The position numbers and the translations under genes are program-made. Positions 47,001 through 54,794 of a stretch of DNA of 64,000 nucleotides are shown here, one piece after another (positions within the stretch are counted from its first letter, which is position 1; each line of letters begins with the position of its first letter). The notes under the pieces are model-generated. The model saw only the letters and a list, made by a program, of their open reading frames with translations, ran no database searches and was not told where the DNA came from. Location of the stretch: the NCBI GenBank assembly GCA_015231755.1, contig JADGAZ010000006.1, positions 1 through 64,000 on the forward strand, in the 5' to 3' direction. This stretch comes from Magnetococcales bacterium. GTDB taxonomy: Bacteria; Pseudomonadota; Magnetococcia; Magnetococcales; Magnetaquicoccaceae.

Positions 47001-48659
47001 GTGGACCGCTTGCAGGTGCCCATCACCATGCTGCCCATGGGTTGGAACGTCGAGGGTCTGTTGACCGTGCCGTTGCGAGGCAAAACGACCCCCGTGAACC
47101 TGCCGGCGGGTGCCCGCGCCGTGCGCGCCACCTTGGCGGGGGATGGGGACGCCCACTGGTGGCGGGTGGCCGCCGATTTGATCGACTATCCATACGGCTG
47201 CGCGGAACAGACTGCCAGTCGTCTGATTCCGTTGACCTTTGCCTATCGCGCCTTGCGTCGTCAGGGGACCATCCCGGCCAACCGGTTGGAGGAGATGCGG
47301 GATCGGGTGTCCAATCATCGTTTTCGGCTGGCCCAGATGGCGGGACCGGAGGCGGTTTTTGGTTGGTGGGGGGATCAGGGCAGGGGCAGCGTCTTTTTTT
47401 CGGCCTATGCCTATTATGCGGATCATCTGGCGCTCTCCGCGCTTGGTTTGGCGGTCGGTGGTGATCACTGGATGAAACTGTTGGATATTTATCGCAAGTC
47501 GGCGGAGTCCGAATCCCCCTTGTTGCGGACCCTGGCCCTGTGGCTGGCCGGGGAGATGAAATTGCCGGTGCAGACCATGGCTACCGGGGTGGCTCAGGAG
47601 TGGTTGGACAAACCGGAGCCTCGTGCCGGCAAGGGGCTTTCCAAAGCCGGACTGGTGCTGGGGGACGATGGTACCCCGGAAGCCCGGGATTTTGCCCTGG
47701 TTTTGCTTAACGGCATGGTGAATGGACAAAAACGCCTGCTGCCAGCCTTGTCCGGGGCGGCCCAGGAGGCGGAAAAACGTCTTGCCGCCAAGGGCAGTCT
47801 GCTCTCTCAGGCCGCGGTGTTGATGGCGCAGGGGCAGCGTGACCGCAAGCTGGTGAAACCGGAAAAAGTGGCGGAACTGCTGCAACAAACCGTTGCCACC
47901 TCCGCCACCATCGACCGGGCCTTGACCTTGATTTTTCTGGATCGTCTGACCGGAGGCTCCGGTGTGCCGCCGGTGGCGCCGACCTTGTCGTCTCCCTGGA
48001 TTCGTCAGGAGCGGCTGCCGGGAGTGGTGAGCTGGGTGCTGCCCGCCTCATCCGTCGCCAACCCGGTGGAGGTGCCAATCGCCACGGGGGAACAGACGGG
48101 ATGGACCGCGTATCTGGGTTTCGAGGCGCCTGCCCCAGACAAACCAACCGCGTCGATGGCCATTACCCGTCGTTTGTGGCGTCTGACCCCTGCCAAGGAG
48201 CGACCGGCGCCGGATTATTCCGAAGACAATCCGGTCGAGACGCTGTTTGAGGCCAGTGCGGTCACACCGGACCAGCCGTTGGAGTCCGCGGCGATCTATC
48301 TGGACGAAGTGACGTTGGATCCGGGCAAAGGGCATTTTCGTTATGGTCTGCTGGAGGTGCCGCTTCCCCCCGGAGGAGAGATGGAGCCGTTCACCTGGGG
48401 CATGGCGGTTGCGGGTTTGAACGACGCGGAGCAGCCGGTGATGCTGACCGAAACCCACGCCGAGAAGCGGGATGAGCATTATATCGTGCCCATTCCGAAA
48501 CTGGGGGCGGGGGGTGAATCCGGTGTGGTGACGTTGCGTCATTTGTTGAGATTTCCGGTTTATGGCACCATGCGGTTGCCACCGGTGCGTTATTTCTCCA
48601 TGTACAACCCGGCGGAGTGGGCCATGGGTCGGGCCGGATTGCGGCTGACCGTGCCATGA
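44031..48659 (+). CDS. yfaS: Bacterial alpha-2-macroglobulin, YfaS type, with thioester motif
   Basis: The 1,542-residue product has a signal peptide (about 1-30) and the multi-domain macroglobulin layout: repeated MG beta-domains (GAPVGSTTFHLD; KPSYRTGEGIAGTI; KGRYQPGERVTVDLE), the A2M segment TALWLPHLRTGADGRGRFEF and the bait-to-TED region. The thioester domain shows YPYGCAEQT with Cys1057 and Gln1060, so a covalent trap chemistry is available. A C-terminal receptor-like domain follows. Such proteins trap foreign proteases in the periplasm. Length fits E. coli YfaS (about 1,530). The gene overlaps yfaT by 67 bases and the next gene by ATGA. Confidence 0.93.
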   Translation: MATKTGKSQFFGCLFIFFFVALTASGNGWAGSDAGLLGIQPSGYGMVKGESFFLLADSGFGAGETATIRLEGPAAALERYTGIDILLYRIPDPVGFLRKQPNLHRVQLPGRYDGEGLSNAVHYVWDVWYKKSRLAWQRIFSADARFSAVSQAPLLSQAPAYTYTTEFEDNPQFRPLSQFPLVSRFRYPLWEAEPIAPSASVKVEGSSHEFFKKRLGNVLLPLGKLQPGLYLVEGLLGRFRATALVFVSDTVAITKTSGQQMLVWTAHKKNGVPVPGVKLLLADGAGTLQELNTGADGTALFTRQSPERSHLIAMDPDGGVFVAENFYYDSEIHSAKLYAFTDRSLYRPGDLVQFKLVGRRFQDAQNSVSLEAGPISVVALDPNGAPVGSTTFHLDPVIGGNGSFRLPEQAPAGGYTLRMLYRDEPYAASFRVARYAKPHYDIEMTLDKPSYRTGEGIAGTIRATYPGGRPVSDLTLELNLRGQSLALSDYEQRQRGRFPIALAKKEWKTDAQGQVRFELPAAAEASRYTLRVAGSDGSSYRVSAVKELLIDSATPVFTLESDRQLTQPGESVRFTLRRRPSPEGAAVTWRAVCLEDQSRLEGSVQGDHIEVRFDKAGSYTVMLQDAQGHTLGTVAHWVGGAGLQGERGAIGILLDKERYRPGETVHGLITFPTPVQDALFTLERDQVHRLGTLSKGGDWLRLTRKSERQWAVEIPVTTLFQPNLTLSALMVADGAFIFQNKGIRVENDPVVMTLTPNKGRYQPGERVTVDLETSLANQPVSADLTVSVVDETVYLLQPELAPDIREFFGHLRRNQVRTHSSLQFHTYDQAVVSPDQESATFHRPLKLLERPRRENMDTALWLPHLRTGADGRGRFEFVLPDSITRWRITARATTTEGRFGQQIATLIAEKPAYLKWTAPTRFREGDTVQGMLLAFNMGHEPVQGRIRLQAGATVEERAVTLVPGSNPVPLPLTIRSDLSVEASLRIQDVEVDRLQVPITMLPMGWNVEGLLTVPLRGKTTPVNLPAGARAVRATLAGDGDAHWWRVAADLIDYPYGCAEQTASRLIPLTFAYRALRRQGTIPANRLEEMRDRVSNHRFRLAQMAGPEAVFGWWGDQGRGSVFFSAYAYYADHLALSALGLAVGGDHWMKLLDIYRKSAESESPLLRTLALWLAGEMKLPVQTMATGVAQEWLDKPEPRAGKGLSKAGLVLGDDGTPEARDFALVLLNGMVNGQKRLLPALSGAAQEAEKRLAAKGSLLSQAAVLMAQGQRDRKLVKPEKVAELLQQTVATSATIDRALTLIFLDRLTGGSGVPPVAPTLSSPWIRQERLPGVVSWVLPASSVANPVEVPIATGEQTGWTAYLGFEAPAPDKPTASMAITRRLWRLTPAKERPAPDYSEDNPVETLFEASAVTPDQPLESAAIYLDEVTLDPGKGHFRYGLLEVPLPPGGEMEPFTWGMAVAGLNDAEQPVMLTETHAEKRDEHYIVPIPKLGAGGESGVVTLRHLLRFPVYGTMRLPPVRYFSMYNPAEWAMGRAGLRLTVP

Positions 48660-49027
48660 GACCTCCCTGGAAGGCAATTGGCATGGGATTGAGCCTGTGG
48701 TGGTGCCAGGTCGATGTGGCCTGGGCGGGTTGCGCCCATGCGTTCGACCTGGAGGCGTGGATGGCGCAACGCGCCGGGGCGTGGTGGCGCCGTTTGGCGC
48801 CTTTGGCGGGCGCCGAGCCTCCCGGAGGCATCGAAATCTGCCGGATTCCTGCGGGCAGGCCCCATGCCCGTGGCGGGCGTATCGTTTTGCCTCCGTTACG
48901 CGAGGAGGAGGCGCGGTTGTCCGTGGCGCACGAATATGTGCATCTGGTTTTTCGCCATCATCCCCGCACCCGTGATGAACGGTTTGTGGAACAGATGGCG
49001 CGGGAATTGATTCTGGGGGAGCAATGA
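48656..49027 (+). CDS. Minimal YfaQ-like protein (DUF2300 C-terminal part) with HExxH-type motif
   Basis: The 123-residue product has a signal-peptide-like start (residues 1-28), then PAGRPHARGGRIVLPPLREE and the motif HEYVHLVFRHHPRTRDERFVE. The HExxH pattern with a downstream Glu resembles a zinc metallopeptidase site and matches the end of YfaQ/DUF2300 proteins, which are about 550 residues in E. coli. Here only this end is present, with its own start. The ATG overlaps yfaS as ATGA, so the short form appears intended, not a leftover. Peptidase activity is unproven. Confidence 0.7.
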   Translation: MRPPWKAIGMGLSLWWCQVDVAWAGCAHAFDLEAWMAQRAGAWWRRLAPLAGAEPPGGIEICRIPAGRPHARGGRIVLPPLREEEARLSVAHEYVHLVFRHHPRTRDERFVEQMARELILGEQ

Positions 49028-49028
49028 C

Positions 49029-50099
49029 ATGAAACGCCCATTGGCTCTTTTGGTCTGGCTGCTGTCCACGGTGTGGGTTGGGGCAGCCGGTTTTGATTGT
49101 CAGAAGGCGGCCACACCGGTGGAACGCCTGATTTGTGGCGATGCGGAACTGGTGGCGGCTGATTCCCGCATGGTGGACATCTTCAATCGACTGCAAGAGG
49201 TGTTCAAGGAGGACGAGACCCAGCGGACATGGCACAAACAGACCCAGTTGACCTGGCTGAAGGAGACCCGCAACCGCTGTGGTGATGTCGCCTGTCTGAA
49301 AGAGGTCTATCGGCAACGCAATGTGGTGTTGGAACAATTGGTTCCCCAGCCGATTGTCCTGGATGGGCCGATTGGGGGATGGCGCAACGACTTCGGCGAG
49401 GAGGTGGTCTACGTCCAGCAGGTGAACTATCCGGCCACCGGCGTCAACACCCAGGAGGAGGGGGATCAGTTCGGCGTGGCCCGCAAGAATGCCTCCTTGA
49501 TCCGGGGCCGGATCGCGTCACATCTCAAACCCTCCAGCGACCAACCCCTCAAGATGATCGTCAACGGGATTCCCATGCCTTTGCTGTTGGATGAGGATGG
49601 TCGTTTTGCCCGACCCTATTTGTTCGGGACCGGCTCCAACGGGGTGGAGATTCGTTCTCCGGATGGGTCGGCTGTGGTGCGGCGGCAGTTTTATGAGGCC
49701 TATAACGAAAAAGTGCGGCCCCGGATGCGGATCGTGTTGTCGTGGGACAGCAATGGTACCGATCTGGATTTGCATGTCATCACGCCCAAGGGGGAGCATT
49801 GCGCCTATTTCAACCGGGCCATTCCCAGTGGCGGGGCCTTGGATGTGGATGTGACCACGGGATTCGGCCCGGAAATTTTTTCGCATCCGACCCCGCCTGC
49901 TGGTCAATATCTGCTTTATCTCAATTATTTCGGCGACGGTTCGGATGACAGGCATCCGAATCCTCTTCAGCCCATCACCGTGGCCACCATCACCGTGGTG
50001 ACCGAGGAGAACACACCGGACGAAAAAATGCGGACCTTCACGGTTCCGGTGCGTCGTCCGGGCGAACTGGTGGAGGTGGCTAAATTTTTGTATCCGTAG
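49029..50099 (+). CDS. YfaP-like protein (DUF2135) with N-terminal LprI-like domain
   Basis: The 356-residue product has a signal peptide (residues 1-20), an LprI/DUF1311-type segment at about 21-105 (FDCQKAATPVERLICGDAEL; RNRCGDVACLKEVYRQR) and a DUF2135 C-terminal domain (RIVLSWDSNGTDLDLHVITPKGEHCAYF; PPAGQYLLYLNYFG). YfaP in E. coli has only the DUF2135 part at about 260 residues. LprI-type domains inhibit lysozyme in mycobacteria, so this fusion may add envelope protection to the macroglobulin system; that is inference. It is the last gene of the operon. GGGGGAGCA precedes the ATG. Confidence 0.85.
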   Translation: MKRPLALLVWLLSTVWVGAAGFDCQKAATPVERLICGDAELVAADSRMVDIFNRLQEVFKEDETQRTWHKQTQLTWLKETRNRCGDVACLKEVYRQRNVVLEQLVPQPIVLDGPIGGWRNDFGEEVVYVQQVNYPATGVNTQEEGDQFGVARKNASLIRGRIASHLKPSSDQPLKMIVNGIPMPLLLDEDGRFARPYLFGTGSNGVEIRSPDGSAVVRRQFYEAYNEKVRPRMRIVLSWDSNGTDLDLHVITPKGEHCAYFNRAIPSGGALDVDVTTGFGPEIFSHPTPPAGQYLLYLNYFGDGSDDRHPNPLQPITVATITVVTEENTPDEKMRTFTVPVRRPGELVEVAKFLYP

Positions 50100-50134
50100 A
50101 TTGTTTTCGCTTCAATCGTTGCGTGGGCCTTTAG

Positions 50135-51616
50135 TCAGGTGCCGCAGAAGGTCTGGAAAGGCCGTTGGGGTGGGGGAGGCGGGTCGGCATGGCCTTTTGC
50201 GGCGGGTTGATCGTCGCAGGGGTGACGCAACAGGGCCAGGAGTGTTTCAAACGGTCCGATGTCACCCTGGCGTGCGGCCTCCAGGGCGGTTTCGACCCGA
50301 TGATTGCGTGGAATGTAGGCCGGATTGGCCGCCCGCATGCTGGCATACCGTGCTTTGGCGTCCATCGCATCCCGTTGCAGGCGCGTGCGCCAGCGTACCA
50401 CCCAGGAGTCGAATGCGGCGGGTTGCGTGAACAAAGACCGGACCGACGCATCGGCTTCGTGATCCACCGCCGCGGCGCACAGTCTCCGGAAGGTCAACGT
50501 GAAATCGGCTCCGCCGTTTTGCATGATCGACAGCAGATCCTGAATGAGCGCGACATCCTCCGGGGCGCTGGCGCCAAGACCCAGTTTGCGGCGCATGCCT
50601 TCCAGCCAGTATTGGGTGAAGCGTCCGTGAAATCCGTCGATGATCGCGCTTGCCCGTTCCAGCGCAACCTGGTTGCCCAGTCCCATGATCGGCAGCAGTG
50701 TTCCGGCCAATCGGGCCAGATTCCAGGCGGCGATCCCGGGTTGGTTTCCAAACGCGTACCGCCCCCACTGATCGATGGAACTGAAGACCGTTCCCGGATC
50801 GTAGGCGTCCAGAAATGCGCAGGGGCCATAATCGATGGTCTCCCCCGATACGGTCATGTTGTCGGTGTTCATCACTCCATGGATGAACCCCACCAGCATC
50901 CAGCGTGCGATCAGGAATGCCTGTCGTTCTGTCACTGCCTGCAACAGGGCCAGATATGGATCCTTTTGGGGTTCGATTTCGGGAAAATGGCGCGCCAGCA
51001 CATGATCCGCCAGGAGGCGCACCGCCTGATGGTCGCCTCTGGCGGCGAAATATTCAAAGGTGCCGATGCGGATATGACTGGCGGCAACCCGTGTCAGGAC
51101 AGCGCCCGGCAGGGGTTGTTCGCGTCTGACGATTTCTCCCGTGGCGACTGCGGCCAGGGCGCGTGTGGTGGGAATGCCCAGGGCGTGCATGGCCTCCGAA
51201 ACGAGATACTCCCGCAATACCGGACCCATCCAGGCTCTGCCGTCGCCCTGACGCGAATAGGGGGTTCTGCCGGATCCTTTCAACTGGATATCGCGTCTGT
51301 TTCCATTCCGGTCGATGACTTCGCCGAGCAGAATGGCGCGTCCGTCACCCAACCTGGGAACGAAATGTCCAAACTGATGCCCCGCGTAGACCATCGCGAT
51401 CGGAACGGCATCCGTCGGCAATCGGTTCCCGGAAAACAGCAGAGGCGCCCAGGGTTCCAAAGCGGCGGGATCCAGTCCAAGTTCAGCGGCCAGGGCGTGG
51501 TTGAACACCATCAGACGTGGGTTGGCCACCGGAACCGGGGCGACCCGGGCATAAAAAGATTCGGGCAGTGTCTGGTAGCTGTTTTTGAAATTGAAGGCAA
51601 TCGAAGGTGGTGTCAT
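50135..51616 (-). CDS. selO: Protein adenylyltransferase SelO (YdiU family)
   Basis: SelO is a pseudokinase-fold enzyme that transfers AMP to proteins. The 493-residue product has the family blocks: VYAGHQFGHFVPRLGDGRAILLGE near residue 78, DIQLKGSGRTPYSRQGDGRA near 107, SEAMHALGIPTTRAL near 140, HGVMNTDNMTVSGETIDYGPC near 245 and the C-terminal TFCGT. Length is normal (E. coli about 480). It is the cysteine-type C-terminus, not a selenocysteine. The stop lies 36 bases from the convergent yfaP stop. The upstream hybrid kinase gene ends 93 bases away on the same strand. Confidence 0.94.
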   Translation of the reverse strand: MTPPSIAFNFKNSYQTLPESFYARVAPVPVANPRLMVFNHALAAELGLDPAALEPWAPLLFSGNRLPTDAVPIAMVYAGHQFGHFVPRLGDGRAILLGEVIDRNGNRRDIQLKGSGRTPYSRQGDGRAWMGPVLREYLVSEAMHALGIPTTRALAAVATGEIVRREQPLPGAVLTRVAASHIRIGTFEYFAARGDHQAVRLLADHVLARHFPEIEPQKDPYLALLQAVTERQAFLIARWMLVGFIHGVMNTDNMTVSGETIDYGPCAFLDAYDPGTVFSSIDQWGRYAFGNQPGIAAWNLARLAGTLLPIMGLGNQVALERASAIIDGFHGRFTQYWLEGMRRKLGLGASAPEDVALIQDLLSIMQNGGADFTLTFRRLCAAAVDHEADASVRSLFTQPAAFDSWVVRWRTRLQRDAMDAKARYASMRAANPAYIPRNHRVETALEAARQGDIGPFETLLALLRHPCDDQPAAKGHADPPPPPQRPFQTFCGT

Positions 51617-51709
51617 CAGGCAGAACTCCTGTTGTGAGGATCCATCTGTTTTCTTCTGCTTTGGTGTCCACCTTCAGGGTATGCGCGGGTCACGCGAAGG
51701 GGTGACTTG

Positions 51710-54175
51710 TCAGCAGGAGAGAGGGTCGGGTTGCGGACGCTTGGGGATATCCTGGAGCGTGGATAGCAGCTTTTTTTTACCGATCGGTTTGGTGAGATAA
51801 AGGGTTCCACCGGCTTGGTGGCAGCGTTCCACCTCTCCTTCCATGGCATGGGCGGAGAGGGTGACGATGGGCAGTGGCGGATGGCCGTTTTCTTGTTCCC
51901 ATTTTCGGATCTGCCGTATGGCGGTGTAGCCGTCCATGCGGGGCATCTGCACATCCATGATCACCACATCGAACCACTCCTGGAGGACCTGATCCACCGC
52001 CTCCACCCCGTCTGTCACCATGACCAGGCGGTGTGGGGTGTTTTGCAGATAGGCTTCAAAGAGTATGCGGTTTTCTTCCACATCTTCGGCCAGCAGGATG
52101 TTGAGTCTCGTGGCGTTGGGCGTGGGACTGTTGGTATCGGCCACCACGGGGGAGACGGTTGCCTGCGCCGTGCGCACCGGCAGGGTGAAATGAAAGGTGC
52201 TGCCTGCACCCAGTTGGCTCTCCACCCGGATGGTTCCCCCCATCATTTCCACCAGACGCCGGGAGATGGTCAACCCCAGACCTGTGCCGCCAAAACGGCG
52301 TGTGATACCGGTGTCGGCCTGCATGAACCGCTCGAAGATTTGTCCCAACTGTTCCGGCGCGATGCCGATGCCTGTGTCCCGGACCGAAAACTGCAAGCTG
52401 TCCGGCGTATCCGGGCTGGGGGTGAGCAGAACCTCGATCTGACCCGAGGTGGTGAACTTGATGGCGTTGCCCAACAGATTGATCAGGATCTGACGCACCC
52501 GATTGTCGTCCCCCAGCACCGATTCGGGGATTTGGGGCGCGCTCCATTCGGTCATGGTCAGCCCTTTCTCTTCGGCGGCCATGCGCATCAGGTCCACGGT
52601 ATCCTCCAGAACCCGGCGCGGTGAAAAAGGCTCCTGGGCCAACTGGAAGTGTCCGGATTCGATGCGGGAGAAGTCCAGGACATCGTTGATCACCCCCAGC
52701 AGAGCCTTGCCAGAACGGTGCATGGTTTGGGCGAAATGGTGTTGATGTGGGTTGAGGTCGGTTTCCAGTAGCAGTTCGGCCATGCCCAGAACCACGTTCA
52801 TGGGGGTGCGGATTTCGTGGCTCATGGCGGCCAGAAACTCCCCCTTGGCCCGATTGCCCGCTTCTGCCGCCTCTTTGGCTTGGCGTAATTTCTCTTCAAA
52901 GAGGTGGCGTTCGGTCACATCGGAGATGACCCCTTCCCAGATGCTGTCTCCGTTGTTTTCCCGGCGGCCCGAAGACTCGATGAGCATCCAGCGTACCTGA
53001 TTGTGGATGAGAAAACGTCCCTCCCAGCGAAACGGGTTCAGGGTGAGGCGCGCTTCCCGATTGGCTGCGATGAATTCAGGCAGATCCTCCGGATGGACCG
53101 GGGCGAAGGTGGCGTTGGCATCCTGCATGATCTGTTCACGGGAACGCTGGAGCATGTGGCAAAAGCGGTCGCTGACATAATCAAAGCTCATGGATTCGTC
53201 GGCGCACATGCGAAAGGTGTAGACCCCTACCGGAATGCGGCTGGTCAATTCATCAAACTGACGCTTTCTGCTCAGCAGGTTGGATTCCATTTCCATACGT
53301 TGGGTGATGTCGCGGGCGGCGGCGTAGATCAACTCCCCTTCCGAACGGGCGCGCCATTCGATCCAGCGTTCCCCGCCGTCTTTGTGTCGGTAGCGGTTGA
53401 CAAAATGAATTACCGGGAGCTGTCTCGACAGGGTATCGAGGGCCTCTTTGGTGGCGGCCAGATCGTCGGGGTGGACAAAATCCAGAAAAGACTGGCCTTC
53501 CAGATCGATCAGGGAGTATCCCAAGGTCTCTTCCCAGGCGGGATTGAGTTTGCGGAAATACCCCTGGAGATCGGCGATGCACAACAGATCCAGGGATTGG
53601 TGAAAAAAACGGTCCAGCTCCGCGGTTTTGCAGCGCAAGGCCTCCTGGATCCGTTGCCGGATGTGGTCGCGGATGCGATTGGCCAGGGTCAGGGCCAGAT
53701 GGTCGAAAAAAATCGGCAGGTGTTGTCGCAGGGAGGCGCTGTTGATTTGCAGGTTTTCGATCTTGACCACACCGATCAGTTCTTCCCCCACCAGCAGCGG
53801 AAAGGCCCAGTGCCAGGGACCGGGAATGACCCCATCGTGCAGCTTGACATGACCCGGAGTGGTGGACTGCTCCAGGAAGGTGCGACTTTGCGCCACCTGG
53901 GCGACCAGGGGATCGGTGATGGTCGAAACCTTGGTATCGTCGGCCAGAAACGAGGCCAGATGCAACTCTTCGCCAATCCAGTAGTGGATCGATATGTCGG
54001 TGCCACCGATGGTCTCCACCACCGACGTGAGCATTTGGTGGACCATCTCGTCCAGATCCTGTCCCGTATTCAGCCGTTCGATGAGGCGGATGATCAGTTG
54101 CAGATTGGATTTTTCTTCGGCCAGTCGATGCAGGCGTGCGTTCAGATGTCGCATTTCCCGTTCCGGGTTATCCAT
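51710..54175 (-). CDS. GAF-PAS-PAS hybrid sensor histidine kinase
   Basis: This soluble 821-residue kinase has, in order: a short coiled N-terminus, a GAF domain (about 35-170), two PAS domains (about 195-305 and 315-430; the first with CIADLQGYFRKLNPAWEETLG), a HisKA domain with the phosphorylatable His in [10 protein letters not shown] near 452, a HATPase domain ([30 protein letters not shown]) and a receiver ([30 protein letters not shown]) at about 695-815. The ATG overlaps the DUF1638 stop by 8 bases, so it is coupled to the corrinoid methyl-transfer genes upstream. The signal is unknown. No Hpt domain follows. Confidence 0.92.
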   Translation of the reverse strand: MDNPEREMRHLNARLHRLAEEKSNLQLIIRLIERLNTGQDLDEMVHQMLTSVVETIGGTDISIHYWIGEELHLASFLADDTKVSTITDPLVAQVAQSRTFLEQSTTPGHVKLHDGVIPGPWHWAFPLLVGEELIGVVKIENLQINSASLRQHLPIFFDHLALTLANRIRDHIRQRIQEALRCKTAELDRFFHQSLDLLCIADLQGYFRKLNPAWEETLGYSLIDLEGQSFLDFVHPDDLAATKEALDTLSRQLPVIHFVNRYRHKDGGERWIEWRARSEGELIYAAARDITQRMEMESNLLSRKRQFDELTSRIPVGVYTFRMCADESMSFDYVSDRFCHMLQRSREQIMQDANATFAPVHPEDLPEFIAANREARLTLNPFRWEGRFLIHNQVRWMLIESSGRRENNGDSIWEGVISDVTERHLFEEKLRQAKEAAEAGNRAKGEFLAAMSHEIRTPMNVVLGMAELLLETDLNPHQHHFAQTMHRSGKALLGVINDVLDFSRIESGHFQLAQEPFSPRRVLEDTVDLMRMAAEEKGLTMTEWSAPQIPESVLGDDNRVRQILINLLGNAIKFTTSGQIEVLLTPSPDTPDSLQFSVRDTGIGIAPEQLGQIFERFMQADTGITRRFGGTGLGLTISRRLVEMMGGTIRVESQLGAGSTFHFTLPVRTAQATVSPVVADTNSPTPNATRLNILLAEDVEENRILFEAYLQNTPHRLVMVTDGVEAVDQVLQEWFDVVIMDVQMPRMDGYTAIRQIRKWEQENGHPPLPIVTLSAHAMEGEVERCHQAGGTLYLTKPIGKKKLLSTLQDIPKRPQPDPLSC

Positions 54176-54794
54176 GGGGCATGCGCTCCGTCTGGTCGGC
54201 GGCTTTGCGGGCGATGGCCTCCATCAGCACCGTTTCGAGATGATCCAGGGAGACATGCATCCAGCGCAGGGGCAAAGCGAGATAGTCGGCAGCGGCTTGC
54301 GCCTCGTGACGGAAATCTCCGGAACAGGAGGTTTGCACGGCCACGATACGTTTGTGGCTGGCGTGGAAAATTTCCTGGACCACAGAGCGATTGGTGCCAA
54401 AAACCGAAGCGAGCATGGGACGCCAGCACAATGCCCAATCCTCCAGCAGAAAATAGCTGCCCTCTTCCAGTTCCTCCACGAACCGTTCATGGCCCAGCAG
54501 CATGACGATGCAGTTCTGGCCCTGGGTGCGCAAGGTGTGGTGGTGGTCCAGATAGTTTTCCATGCGGGGATGGCAGCAGCCGTAAAAGACGATGGTATCG
54601 TGTTGTTGTTGCGTTTCTTGATCCAGGGCTTGATTCAATTGGCTGGAGAGGCGGTCGAGATGGTTGTGCAGGGTGGAGTCCAGATAGTGGGCTTCCAGGG
54701 GCCAGCCGTTTTTGCGGATCAGGTGGTCCACCTCTTTGTGGAGAATCCCGCATCCCACCAGTCGCATGGGTTGGCATGGCGGAGCGGTGATCAT
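54168..54794 (-). CDS. DUF1638 protein of a corrinoid methyl-transfer cluster
   Basis: The 208-residue product matches DUF1638: RLVGCGILHKEVDHLI near residue 12, HYLDSTLHNHLDRL near 37, IVFYGCCHPRMENYL near 68 and CIVMLLGHERFVEELEEGSYFL. Its Cys residues in GCG and YGCCH are metal-ligand candidates. DUF1638 genes often sit beside corrinoid proteins and methyltransferases. Its role is not settled. The ATG at 54794 overlaps the methyltransferase stop as ATGA; an ATG at 54809 is an alternative. The 3' end overlaps the hybrid kinase start. Confidence 0.85.
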   Translation of the reverse strand: MITAPPCQPMRLVGCGILHKEVDHLIRKNGWPLEAHYLDSTLHNHLDRLSSQLNQALDQETQQQHDTIVFYGCCHPRMENYLDHHHTLRTQGQNCIVMLLGHERFVEELEEGSYFLLEDWALCWRPMLASVFGTNRSVVQEIFHASHKRIVAVQTSCSGDFRHEAQAAADYLALPLRWMHVSLDHLETVLMEAIARKAADQTERMPHG

